A stretch of 64,000 nucleotides of DNA from Bin34 sp963422415. Lineage in GTDB: Bacteria; Chloroflexota; Anaerolineae; Caldilineales; Caldilineaceae. The first letter of the stretch is position 1; every line of letters starts with the position of its first letter. The notes under the pieces are model-generated. The model did no database searches. It worked only from the letters and a program-made list of their open reading frames with translations, and was not told where the DNA came from. Of this stretch, positions 50,946 to 58,710 are shown piece after piece. The position numbers were made by a program, and so were the translations under genes. The stretch covers positions 2,418,001 to 2,482,000 of the forward strand of contig OY729430.1 of NCBI GenBank assembly GCA_963422415.1, given 5' to 3'.

Positions 50946-52337
50946 TCAGTGCTGAGGTTGGTCGCCCAAGACAAGCTGCAGCTCGTTGAGAGTGTCCAGC
51001 AGATCCGCCTGGATCCCGGCGTAAGGAGCCAAGCCAAATCGGTTATGCAATTCCTGCGGATCGTCCTGCAGGTCAAAGAGTTCCCACTCGGGGGTGGTGT
51101 CCTGGTCAACGGCCCCTGCACAACCCAAGGCACGCCCGTAATAGTGGATCAGCTTGTATCGGTCCGTACGGACGCCATAGTGGGCCGGAATGTGGAAATG
51201 GGCCAAGTGCATCCAGTATCGGTAATACATGGCCTGGCGCCAGTCCGGCATCTCCTGTCCCGCTGCCAGCGGGGCGAACGATCGGCCTTGCATCTCGGCC
51301 GGAACGGGAATTCCCGCCATTTCCAGAATCGTCGGCGCGAAGTCCACATTCAGAACCATCTCCTCTCGGACGGTACCCGGGGCTATGGCCGCCGGATAGT
51401 GCACAAGGCATGGAATGCGAATGGATTCCTCATACATGAACCGCTTGTCGTACCAACCGTGTTCGCCTAGGAAGAACCCATGATCCGAGGTGTACATGAC
51501 CACGGTGTTCTCGACTAGGCCTTCTGCCTCCAGGCGCTGGAGAATTCGGCCAAGATTTTCGTCAATGGCTTGTACGCACCGGTAGTAGTTGCGGATGAAT
51601 TCCTGATAATTCCAAGCCACTCTCTCCACTGCGGCATCCCTCGCGCCTGATCTCCGGGGCAAATGGCCCTTCAAGTGCATGGTTTCGATCTTCGCACGGG
51701 ACATCGCCGCCGCTTTCGCTCTTTCTTGGTGATCGTCTCGCAGAGTGGGTGGTTCAGGCACGACTTCCGTATAACCGTGCCAATGACGAGGATGCGGCTC
51801 GAACGAATCGTGGGGGGCCTTGTGGGCCAGGCACAGGAAGAAGGGTCTCTCTTTTTCCCGGTTCCCCATCCATGCCAGGGCAGAGTCTGTCAGGACATCG
51901 GTGACGTATCCGTCATTGGCTTTGGCGCTCCCCATTTCCAGCGTCTCGGGATCAAAGTAGACACCTTGTCCGGGCAGCACGTCCCAGTAGTCGAATCCTC
52001 GGGGATCCGATTTTCCCCCATGCCCCAAATGCCATTTGCCCACCATGGCAGTCTGATATCCGGCCGCCTGAAACGCCATGCCCAAGGTGGTTTCCCGGTC
52101 ATGGTCAATCACGTCATCGAGGGTCTTGATCCCGGTGGCATGACTGTACTTGCCGGTCATGATGGACGCTCGGGCTGGCGTGCAGATGGCATTGGTGCAA
52201 AAGCAGTTCGCCAAGCGCAGACCTTTGGCAGCCAGCGCATCCAAGTTGGGGGTTTGATTGTGGCGCGCACCATAGGCTCCTATGGCGGCAGGGGCGTGAT
52301 CATCCGCTACGATGAGAATGACGTTGGGTCGGGGCAT
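50946..52337 (-). CDS. Sulfatase (formylglycine type)
   Basis: A 463-residue sulfatase. It has NVILIVADDHAPAAIGAYGA at the N terminus, the formylglycine motif NAICTPARASIMTGKYSHAT (Cys-x-Pro-x-Arg) near residues 50-69, MVGKWHLGHGGKSDPRGFDY, and VVMYTSDHGFFLGEHGWYDK with the Asp-His metal ligands. The C-terminal RTDRYKLIHYYG is typical of choline-sulfatase and iduronate-sulfatase relatives. The ATG at 52337 is chosen at the family N terminus; the frame is open to 52442. No signal peptide. It is first in the minus-strand operon and divergent from the membrane-protein pair. Confidence 0.9.
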   Translation of the reverse strand: MPRPNVILIVADDHAPAAIGAYGARHNQTPNLDALAAKGLRLANCFCTNAICTPARASIMTGKYSHATGIKTLDDVIDHDRETTLGMAFQAAGYQTAMVGKWHLGHGGKSDPRGFDYWDVLPGQGVYFDPETLEMGSAKANDGYVTDVLTDSALAWMGNREKERPFFLCLAHKAPHDSFEPHPRHWHGYTEVVPEPPTLRDDHQERAKAAAMSRAKIETMHLKGHLPRRSGARDAAVERVAWNYQEFIRNYYRCVQAIDENLGRILQRLEAEGLVENTVVMYTSDHGFFLGEHGWYDKRFMYEESIRIPCLVHYPAAIAPGTVREEMVLNVDFAPTILEMAGIPVPAEMQGRSFAPLAAGQEMPDWRQAMYYRYWMHLAHFHIPAHYGVRTDRYKLIHYYGRALGCAGAVDQDTTPEWELFDLQDDPQELHNRFGLAPYAGIQADLLDTLNELQLVLGDQPQH

Positions 52338-52476
52338 AGTCGGACTACTGGTCCAGCCGGATCTGGCAGCAAGAATGAATTGTTTGGTATTGTAGCAAGC
52401 AGAAAAGCCAACCCCGCGCTTTGGTTTCTGTGAGTCTGGCAAGATCTCTTAGGGTTTTGCTCCATGGGGAGGACCG

Positions 52477-52884
52477 ATGGTCATACTGAGAACTTTGCAT
52501 ACCCACTACATCTGGCCCGTCTTGGTGGTCGTGGCCATGCTCTACGGTGCAGCCTTAATCATTGGACTGGTGCAGAAAAGAGCGTACGGCCGGTTGCCGA
52601 AGCTCGGGGGGATGCTTCTTCTGATTCTGATGGATCTGCAGCTGCTAGCGGGATTGGCTGTATATGGGATACAGCAGAGATGGAATGACGTCGATATCCT
52701 GCGCAGCTATGAACATCCCTTTCAGATGATTGTGGCTATCGTGGTGTTCCATGTCGGCTACCGACAGGTAAACCGCACTGTGGATCATCAGAAGAAGCTG
52801 CGCAACGCCTTGATCTGGATGGGCGTCGCCATGATCATTCTGGGTTTGGGACTGGTCCGCATCAAGGGAATGATGGGAACATGA
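52477..52884 (+). CDS. Four-helix membrane protein, first of a paralogous pair
   Basis: A 135-residue integral membrane protein with four predicted helices. It has TLHTHYIWPVLVVVAMLYGA, the motif LILMDLQLLAGLAVYGIQQR, EHPFQMIVAIVVFHVGYRQV with a His at the start of and within helix 3, and IWMGVAMIILGLGLVRI. The next gene encodes a protein with the same plan, so the pair arose by duplication. Conserved Asp-x-Gln, Gln-Gln and His in or near helices could bind haem, but this is inference. GGGAGGA lies just before the ATG with short spacing. The 3' end overlaps the next gene by 4 bp. The function is unknown. Confidence 0.75.
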   Translation: MVILRTLHTHYIWPVLVVVAMLYGAALIIGLVQKRAYGRLPKLGGMLLLILMDLQLLAGLAVYGIQQRWNDVDILRSYEHPFQMIVAIVVFHVGYRQVNRTVDHQKKLRNALIWMGVAMIILGLGLVRIKGMMGT

Positions 52885-53291
52885 GCGAAATGGGACTCTC
52901 GGGTCTGGCCTTGGCCCACCGCACCTGGATCATTCCCTTTGGTCTTCTTGCTGTGGCCACCTTCGGCGCACTCGCCTATTCCATGGCGAGAAAACGTCCC
53001 TTGGTTTCCTACTTTCCATTGTTGAATCGCTCGTTCCTGGTGTCCTTGGACATGCAGTGGCTGCTGGGAGTTCTCTTCTGGGCGGTGGGACAACAGTGGC
53101 AGGGTACATCGCCGCTGGTGGCATTTCGGCATCCCATTCTCATGACCGCGGTCTGGATCATGTACCGATATGGAAATCGGAAGATGAAATTCGCCGTCAA
53201 TGAACAGACCCGAATCCGCGATGGGTTTGCCTACTACCTGTTATCAGGCGCATTTGTCGTTGTCGGAGTGTGGCAGATCCTCAATCCCTGA
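52881..53291 (+). CDS. Four-helix membrane protein, second of a paralogous pair
   Basis: A 136-residue protein with the same layout as the preceding gene. ALAHRTWIIPFGLLAVATFG aligns with its first helix, LVSLDMQWLLGVLFWAVGQQ with its Asp-x-Gln/Gln-Gln motif, FRHPILMTAVWIMYRYGNRK with its Glu-His-Pro motif, and YYLLSGAFVVVGVWQIL with its last helix. The ATG overlaps the first gene's stop (ATGA), so the two are probably made together and may form a heterodimer. No known family name. Confidence 0.75.
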   Translation: MSEMGLSGLALAHRTWIIPFGLLAVATFGALAYSMARKRPLVSYFPLLNRSFLVSLDMQWLLGVLFWAVGQQWQGTSPLVAFRHPILMTAVWIMYRYGNRKMKFAVNEQTRIRDGFAYYLLSGAFVVVGVWQILNP

Positions 53292-53304
53292 CCATCTCCC
53301 CGGG

Positions 53305-53327
53305 GCCGAGCGAAGGTTACGCTCGGC
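53305..53327. terminator. Hairpin between convergent genes
   Basis: An 8 bp perfect stem (GCCGAGCG / CGCTCGGC) with a 7-base loop that contains the fabF stop codon. No T run on either side. It may act as a shared weak stop for the membrane-protein pair and fabF. Confidence 0.4.
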
Positions 53328-54543
53328 GAAAGGCCAACACCGCGTTCTGGCCGCCAAACCCAAATGCGTTGACCAAGGCCACGTCCAAGTCGGCTGCCCG
53401 GGGGCAGTTGCCCACAACGTTCAGATCGATGGCAGGATCGGGCGTATAGCTGATCGTGGGCGGAATCCTGCCCGTCTCCAGCGCCTTTACGGCCGCCACT
53501 GCACTGTGAGCCCCTGCAGCTCCCAAAGAATGGCCAATCATGCTCTTGACACTGGTGACCGGTATTTCCCTTCCGCGTGCACCGAAAGCGCTGTGGATGG
53601 CTCGACACTCTGTCTGGTCGTTCAACACCGTTCCTGTGCCATGGGCAAAGATTACATCCACGTCATCGACGTCAAGACCTGTACACTGCAGGGTTTGGGC
53701 CATGGCCCGCGCCGCTCCCTTGCCCGTCGGATCCGGCGCCGTGATGTGGTAGGCATCGCTGGTCAGGTATCCGCCCAACAATTCGGCGTAGACATGGGCG
53801 CCGCGGGCCGCGGCATGTTCGGCGGTTTCCAGCATTAGGACTCCGCATCCTTCTCCCGGGGCAAAGCCATTCCGGTCCACTGAAAAAGGCTTGCTGGCCT
53901 GTCGTGGTTCTTGATCCTCGGTCAGCGTTCCGATACGTCCAAAGGAAGTCACGATGGACTTTTCCAGCGCGGCTTCGCACCCTCCAGAAATGATGGCGTC
54001 CGCCTCTCCTCTTTGTAGAACGTGGAAAGCTTCCAGCAGACCATAGCTGCCTGAAGCACAAGCCGCAGTGCTGGTAATGGCTGGTCCTTGGGCTCCGGTT
54101 TCAATGGACACCAGACAGCTGACTGCATTGCTCATGCTGGAGGGGACTAGCATGGGCTGGATTTTTTTCCATCCGCCTTCCTTCAAATTCATGCCCGCCT
54201 GAATCACTTCCACAATCCCTCCCGCTCCCGTTCCAATGACCACGCCCACGCGTTCGTTGTTTTGGGAAGAGATCACCAGTCCACTGTCTTCAAGAGCCAA
54301 TAGACTGGTCGCGATGGCCATCTGCGTGGACCGGGCCGTCCGCCGAATGACTTTGCGCCCCATGAACCGCGCCGGTTCAAAGTCCTTCACTTCACAGACA
54401 AACTGATATGGCATGTCCTCCGGATCGAAGGCTTCGATCCGATGCGCGCCATTGGTTCCCGCCAGCAAGCTGGCCCAATATTCCTCAACGGTATTGCCGA
54501 CCGGAGTAATGGCTCCCAGACCGGTGACGACGATTCGCTTCAT
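53317..54543 (-). CDS. fabF: Beta-ketoacyl-ACP synthase II
   Basis: Condenses malonyl-ACP with acyl-ACP in fatty acid elongation. The 408-residue thiolase-fold protein has VVTGLGAITPVGNTVEEYW at the N terminus, the nucleophile Cys in STAACASGSYGLLEA near residue 162, the first His in FAHGTGTVLNDQTE, the lysine and second His in SVKSMIGHSLGAAGAHS, and the final NAFGFGGQNAVLAFRR. It is the last gene of the minus-strand run that ends with serA, SH3 lipoprotein, and fabF. No acpP or fabG is next to it, so a specialised role is possible. Confidence 0.95.
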   Translation of the reverse strand: MKRIVVTGLGAITPVGNTVEEYWASLLAGTNGAHRIEAFDPEDMPYQFVCEVKDFEPARFMGRKVIRRTARSTQMAIATSLLALEDSGLVISSQNNERVGVVIGTGAGGIVEVIQAGMNLKEGGWKKIQPMLVPSSMSNAVSCLVSIETGAQGPAITSTAACASGSYGLLEAFHVLQRGEADAIISGGCEAALEKSIVTSFGRIGTLTEDQEPRQASKPFSVDRNGFAPGEGCGVLMLETAEHAAARGAHVYAELLGGYLTSDAYHITAPDPTGKGAARAMAQTLQCTGLDVDDVDVIFAHGTGTVLNDQTECRAIHSAFGARGREIPVTSVKSMIGHSLGAAGAHSAVAAVKALETGRIPPTISYTPDPAIDLNVVGNCPRAADLDVALVNAFGFGGQNAVLAFRRA

Positions 54544-54582
54544 GGGCAGAAGACGCGGAAGGGCAAGACGCTGGCGAGTATA

Positions 54583-55395
54583 TCATTCAAGCGGCACGAG
54601 TGTACGACGACCCTGTATGACGGCGGCGCTCCAGCCCTCCAAGGTGCCGGACTCGTTCCGTAGCTTGTACCAGTTATATTCGCCTTGGTGGACGGGCCCA
54701 TCAATGACCAGGAATTTCGTGCCTGCCTCCAAGGTGAGAATCTGGGGACTGGATACACCGGGGTCGCGTCTTATGTTAAGGGATTCGGTGACGCGCACTA
54801 TGTCGTCTTGGCGGGGATCCCGATCCATGGGAACTCGAGTATTGGCAGCCGGCATCAGATATTCCAATCCATCCTGTCCCTCGGCTACCATGCCCTCATA
54901 AAGTTCATCCAATGTCCTGATTCGCCACCAGAAAAGGTCTTCGTTGGTAAAGGGACCTTCCAGGATCTCCACAATAGCCCCCTGCGAGAGCTTTCCGATT
55001 TCGCGGGCCGTGGTGGAAGAGAATTCGCGGACATTGATGCCCGAACCGGCCACTACTTGGGCTCTTTCCCCAATGACCAAGGGGACATTTGAATTCGCTA
55101 CGGCGATTCCCGGATTGTTGGGGCTGGCAGATGTACCTCCCAGCCCTTGCTCGGGTTGCTCCAGCGCCACTTCCAAGACAGGGGTGGGAATAATGATAGG
55201 GGTGCTGGTGGGAATGACTCTGGGCGTCGGTTCCGAACGGACGGAATCCGCTGTGTTGGTGGTAAAGGTGCCACAAGCCAGCATGGGTAGGGACAAGACT
55301 GCGACCAAGAAAATCAGCCATCGAACCGCCCGCAATGCAGCAGGCCGAAACAAGGATCTGGGTGCATCGGTCCGATGTGGAGGATCCTTGCTCAC
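54583..55395 (-). CDS. Lipoprotein with two bacterial SH3 domains
   Basis: A 270-residue exported protein. After a basic N terminus, the hydrophobic segment WLIFLVAVLSLPMLACGTF ends in a Cys that fits a lipoprotein signal. A Pro/Thr-rich linker follows (VIPTSTPIIIPTP). Two SH3b modules come next: VVAGSGINVREFSSTTAREI near 115-160 and RVTESLNIRRDPGVSSPQIL near 205-260. Such modules bind peptidoglycan or peptides. The GTG at 55395 overlaps the serA stop (GTGA). Longer frames upstream only shadow serA. Proline/threonine linkers like this are common in Chloroflexota lipoproteins. Confidence 0.82.
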   Translation of the reverse strand: MSKDPPHRTDAPRSLFRPAALRAVRWLIFLVAVLSLPMLACGTFTTNTADSVRSEPTPRVIPTSTPIIIPTPVLEVALEQPEQGLGGTSASPNNPGIAVANSNVPLVIGERAQVVAGSGINVREFSSTTAREIGKLSQGAIVEILEGPFTNEDLFWWRIRTLDELYEGMVAEGQDGLEYLMPAANTRVPMDRDPRQDDIVRVTESLNIRRDPGVSSPQILTLEAGTKFLVIDGPVHQGEYNWYKLRNESGTLEGWSAAVIQGRRTLVPLE

Positions 55396-56978
55396 AATTC
55401 GATGGTTCTGACCCAAGTGAATTCCGCGAGGTTGCGGAGAGATTTGCACACAGCGACAGAGAGTCTTTCGTCTGTACCGATGACCATTATAGCCTGCTGC
55501 CTCGGAGCCTTGCGTCCCACATGCATAAAGCTGATGTTGACATCGGATTTGCCCAGCAACATGCCGACCTGGCCAATCACGCCTGGACGATCGATATGAC
55601 CAGTCAGCAGAATGTGTCCTTGGGCGACAAACTCCACCCAAAGGTTGTCTATGGCCACGATGTGGGGTTCGCCTTGCAACAGGGCTCCCCGCACGGTCCA
55701 TCGCTTTTCCTCCGTGAGGGCCGTCATGGTGAGCATGTTCTCATAACGGTGTCTGTGCTGCGCTTGCTTGCGCTCCACCAAATTCATGCCCCGTTGGGCT
55801 GCCAAGCGGTGGGCATTGACAACATTCACCCTTTCCTCCAGCACGCCGGCCAGAGCCCCTTGCACCGCCCCTGCCAGAATGTAGGATATGTCCATTTCCG
55901 CAATCGGCCCGTGCACGGTAATCTCGATCTGCTTGGCTCCCTGCCTTTCCACCTGCGTGAGAAAACGTCCCAAGCGAGTGGCCAGCTCAATGTAGGGAAT
56001 CAGAATTTCCAAGTCCCTGGGCGGCACGATGGGGGCATTCACGGCATATTTGGCCTGCCCTCCGCGCAGCACATCCTGGATCTGGAGGCACACGTCTCGG
56101 GCCACGCGATTCTGGGCTTCATGCGTGCTGGCGCCAAGATGGGGGGTCAGAATAATGTGGGGGTTGTTTCGCAAGGGACTGTCAGCCGGCAACGGCTCCT
56201 CTTCAAACACGTCGAGGGCGGCCCCGGCCAATCTGCCCTTGGCAATGGCCCGGACCAATGCGGTTTCATCCACCAGTCCGCCTCGGGCCACATTGAGGAC
56301 GCGGGCCGTGGCTTTTACCTTGGCGAATTCCGTCTCGCCCAACAAGTGGGTGTTGGCCTTGGTCAGCGGCACATGAATCGAAATGAAATCCGACTCCCGC
56401 AGCAGGGTGTCCATGTCCACCAATTGCGTCCCGTGGCGACTTGCGTACTCCGCGGCGACAAAGGGATCCGTGGCGATGACCCGCATGCCCAATTCCTTCA
56501 CAACCTTGACTACCTCTAGCGCCACCCGCCCGAGCCCAATCGTGCCGAAAATCTTTTCCCGCACTTCATGCCCGATCCAGCGGGTCCGATCCCAATTGCC
56601 TTGTCGCACGTCTGCGTCGGCCTGTGGCACATGGCGAGTCATGGCCATCAGCATGGCAATGGTATGTTCCGCCGCCGCCACGGAATTGCCGGTGGGGGCG
56701 TTGACGACCAGCACTCCGCACTCTGTGGCCGCCTCCAGATCGATATTGTCCACGCCGGTGCCCGCCCGAGCCACAATCTGCAGTCTCTTGCCGGCCTGAA
56801 TGACCTCTGCAGTCACCTCCGTACGGCTCCGCACTATCAGAGCGTCGCAAGTCGGTATGATCTGCAGCAGCCGCTGGGGCGAAATCTGGGGACATTCATG
56901 CACTTCGAATTCGGGATCGGCCCGAAGCGGCGCCAAACCCGCAGCGGACACTTTGTCAGCGGTCAATACCTTGTACAT
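55392..56978 (-). CDS. serA: D-3-phosphoglycerate dehydrogenase
   Basis: First step of serine synthesis: 3-phosphoglycerate to 3-phosphohydroxypyruvate with NAD. The 528-residue product is the long (type 1) form: N-terminal MYKVLTADKVSAAGLAPLR, NAD motif IFGTIGLGRVALEVVK near residue 145, NVARGGLVDETALVRAI, and the catalytic His in TPHLGASTHEAQ. A middle ASB domain follows, then a C-terminal ACT domain (HIDRPGVIGQVGMLLGKSDV) that usually senses serine. The ATG at 56978 fits family length. It lies 21 bp after argS and overlaps the lipoprotein gene. Confidence 0.95.
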   Translation of the reverse strand: MYKVLTADKVSAAGLAPLRADPEFEVHECPQISPQRLLQIIPTCDALIVRSRTEVTAEVIQAGKRLQIVARAGTGVDNIDLEAATECGVLVVNAPTGNSVAAAEHTIAMLMAMTRHVPQADADVRQGNWDRTRWIGHEVREKIFGTIGLGRVALEVVKVVKELGMRVIATDPFVAAEYASRHGTQLVDMDTLLRESDFISIHVPLTKANTHLLGETEFAKVKATARVLNVARGGLVDETALVRAIAKGRLAGAALDVFEEEPLPADSPLRNNPHIILTPHLGASTHEAQNRVARDVCLQIQDVLRGGQAKYAVNAPIVPPRDLEILIPYIELATRLGRFLTQVERQGAKQIEITVHGPIAEMDISYILAGAVQGALAGVLEERVNVVNAHRLAAQRGMNLVERKQAQHRHRYENMLTMTALTEEKRWTVRGALLQGEPHIVAIDNLWVEFVAQGHILLTGHIDRPGVIGQVGMLLGKSDVNISFMHVGRKAPRQQAIMVIGTDERLSVAVCKSLRNLAEFTWVRTIEL

Positions 56979-56999
56979 AGTGAACTTTGCTCCAACCAA

Positions 57000-58706
57000 C
57001 TACATTGTTTCCGGCGCGTCAACCCCTAGGAGATAGAGCACTCGGGCCAGTACAATGCGCGATGCCGTACACAGGAGCAGACGTCCCCGGGTGCAGTTGG
57101 GTTGTTGCGCGTCCAAGACACGGCAGTCTCGATAGAAAGCGTTGACGGCGGAAGCGATGCGCACGGCGTAGTAGGTCAAGTTATGGGGAGAAAGGCGGGT
57201 TACGGCCAGTTCAAGCTCTTCGTCCAGACTCAGCAGCGTCTTCATCAAGTCCATTTCGGCCTTGTGTTGCAGCTGATCTTGCATCAAGGCCTCGATGTCG
57301 GCCTCTTCCGTGGGCACGGCCCATCCCGCGGCAACCGCCCGTTTCAAGATGGAACAGAGACGGGCATGACTGTATTGAACGAAGTATACGGGGTTGTCCT
57401 GATTCTGGGCCTTGGCTTCCACTAGATCGAACTCCAGCATGCTTTCAGGCGCCCGAGTCAGCAACAGGAAGCGCACAGCATCGGCGCTGACTTCCGAGAC
57501 CACCTCGCGCAGGGTCAGGAACTGCCCGCTGCGCTTGCTCATGGTCACCTCGACACCTTGGCGGACCAGTTTCACCAAGTCATACAGCACGATATGGAGT
57601 CGTTCGGGTTCCAGCCCCAAGGCCTGCATGACCGCCTTCATGCGAGGTACATGGCCCTGATGGTCCACAGACCACACATTGATGACCCTGTCGAACCCTC
57701 TTTGCTCGAATTTGTCTCGGTGATAGGCCACGTCCGCGGCAAAATAGGTGGGTGACCCATTGCGGCGCACCAGTACGATGTCCTGGTCCATCCCTGCATA
57801 GCGACTGGCCGCAAACCACACCGCCCCGTCCCTTTCATATGTGGCTCCCGCTTGGGCAAGACGATCTATTCCAGCCTGTACCTCTTCCGCATCATGCATT
57901 TCCTGTTCACTGAACCAACGATCGAAATGAATGCCTATCAGTGAGACTTCGGCCCGTACGTCCGCCAATACAATATCCAGGGCGGTAGGCCGTAGTCGGG
58001 GCAGGGCTTCCGCCAAGGGCAGGTCGACAAACTCCCTTCCCACTCTTGCGGTCAGCGTTCTCGCATACGTCTGCATATATTCGCCACCATAGCCGCCCTC
58101 GGGAACTTCGATGGCGCGTCCATGGTGTTGCAGATAGGTGGCGCGCAGGCTCTCCACGAAGACGTCAAACTGGGCGCCGGCATCGTTGACGTAGAATTCT
58201 CGCTGCACCCTATAGCCGGCCGCCTCCAAGGTACGCGCGATGGTATCTCCCAGCACCGCGTTGCGGGCCCCGCCAAAATGCAGAGGTCCCGTGGGATTGG
58301 CGCTGATGAATTCCACTTGCCAGGACTTGCCTTGGCCTATGTCCAGCTTCCCCACTCTTTCGGGGGTAGTCAGGATTTGGGCCGTTTGGGTGCGAAACCA
58401 ATTCGGATCCACTATCAGGTTGATGAATCCAGGACCGGCAATATTCTTGGCCACCAGCAAGCTCTCCGGGGGCCAGCAGGCCACGATCCGCTCCGCTACC
58501 GTGCGCGGCGGCAAATTGGCGCCCTGCCTGCGAAGTTGCGCGGAAAGAACAAGAGCCGCATTGGTGCTGAAGTCCCCATGATCCATCCGCTGGGGACGCA
58601 TGACCTCCGCCCTAGCGAGGTCTTTCACACTCCAGCCCTGTTGGGCCGCGCAAGTCTGAACGGCGGCCAGCACTTCGTGCCGTACGAGCGCAACGAGGGT
58701 TGACAT
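57000..58706 (-). CDS. argS: Arginine-tRNA ligase
   Basis: Class I aminoacyl-tRNA synthetase that charges tRNA-Arg. The 568-residue product has the N-terminal Add-1 domain, then ISANPTGPLHFGGARNAVLG with a variant HIGH motif (HFGG), VEFISANPTG just before it, the KMSKS-like VEVTMSKRSGQFLTL near residue 377, and the C-terminal DALR anticodon domain, which ends YYAVRIASAVNAFYRDCRVL. The ATG at 58706 is used; upstream codons overlap polA. It lies 4 bp after the polA stop. The fourth motif residue being Gly instead of His is noteworthy but occurs in some ArgRS. Confidence 0.95.
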   Translation of the reverse strand: MSTLVALVRHEVLAAVQTCAAQQGWSVKDLARAEVMRPQRMDHGDFSTNAALVLSAQLRRQGANLPPRTVAERIVACWPPESLLVAKNIAGPGFINLIVDPNWFRTQTAQILTTPERVGKLDIGQGKSWQVEFISANPTGPLHFGGARNAVLGDTIARTLEAAGYRVQREFYVNDAGAQFDVFVESLRATYLQHHGRAIEVPEGGYGGEYMQTYARTLTARVGREFVDLPLAEALPRLRPTALDIVLADVRAEVSLIGIHFDRWFSEQEMHDAEEVQAGIDRLAQAGATYERDGAVWFAASRYAGMDQDIVLVRRNGSPTYFAADVAYHRDKFEQRGFDRVINVWSVDHQGHVPRMKAVMQALGLEPERLHIVLYDLVKLVRQGVEVTMSKRSGQFLTLREVVSEVSADAVRFLLLTRAPESMLEFDLVEAKAQNQDNPVYFVQYSHARLCSILKRAVAAGWAVPTEEADIEALMQDQLQHKAEMDLMKTLLSLDEELELAVTRLSPHNLTYYAVRIASAVNAFYRDCRVLDAQQPNCTRGRLLLCTASRIVLARVLYLLGVDAPETM

Positions 58707-58710
58707 TCTT

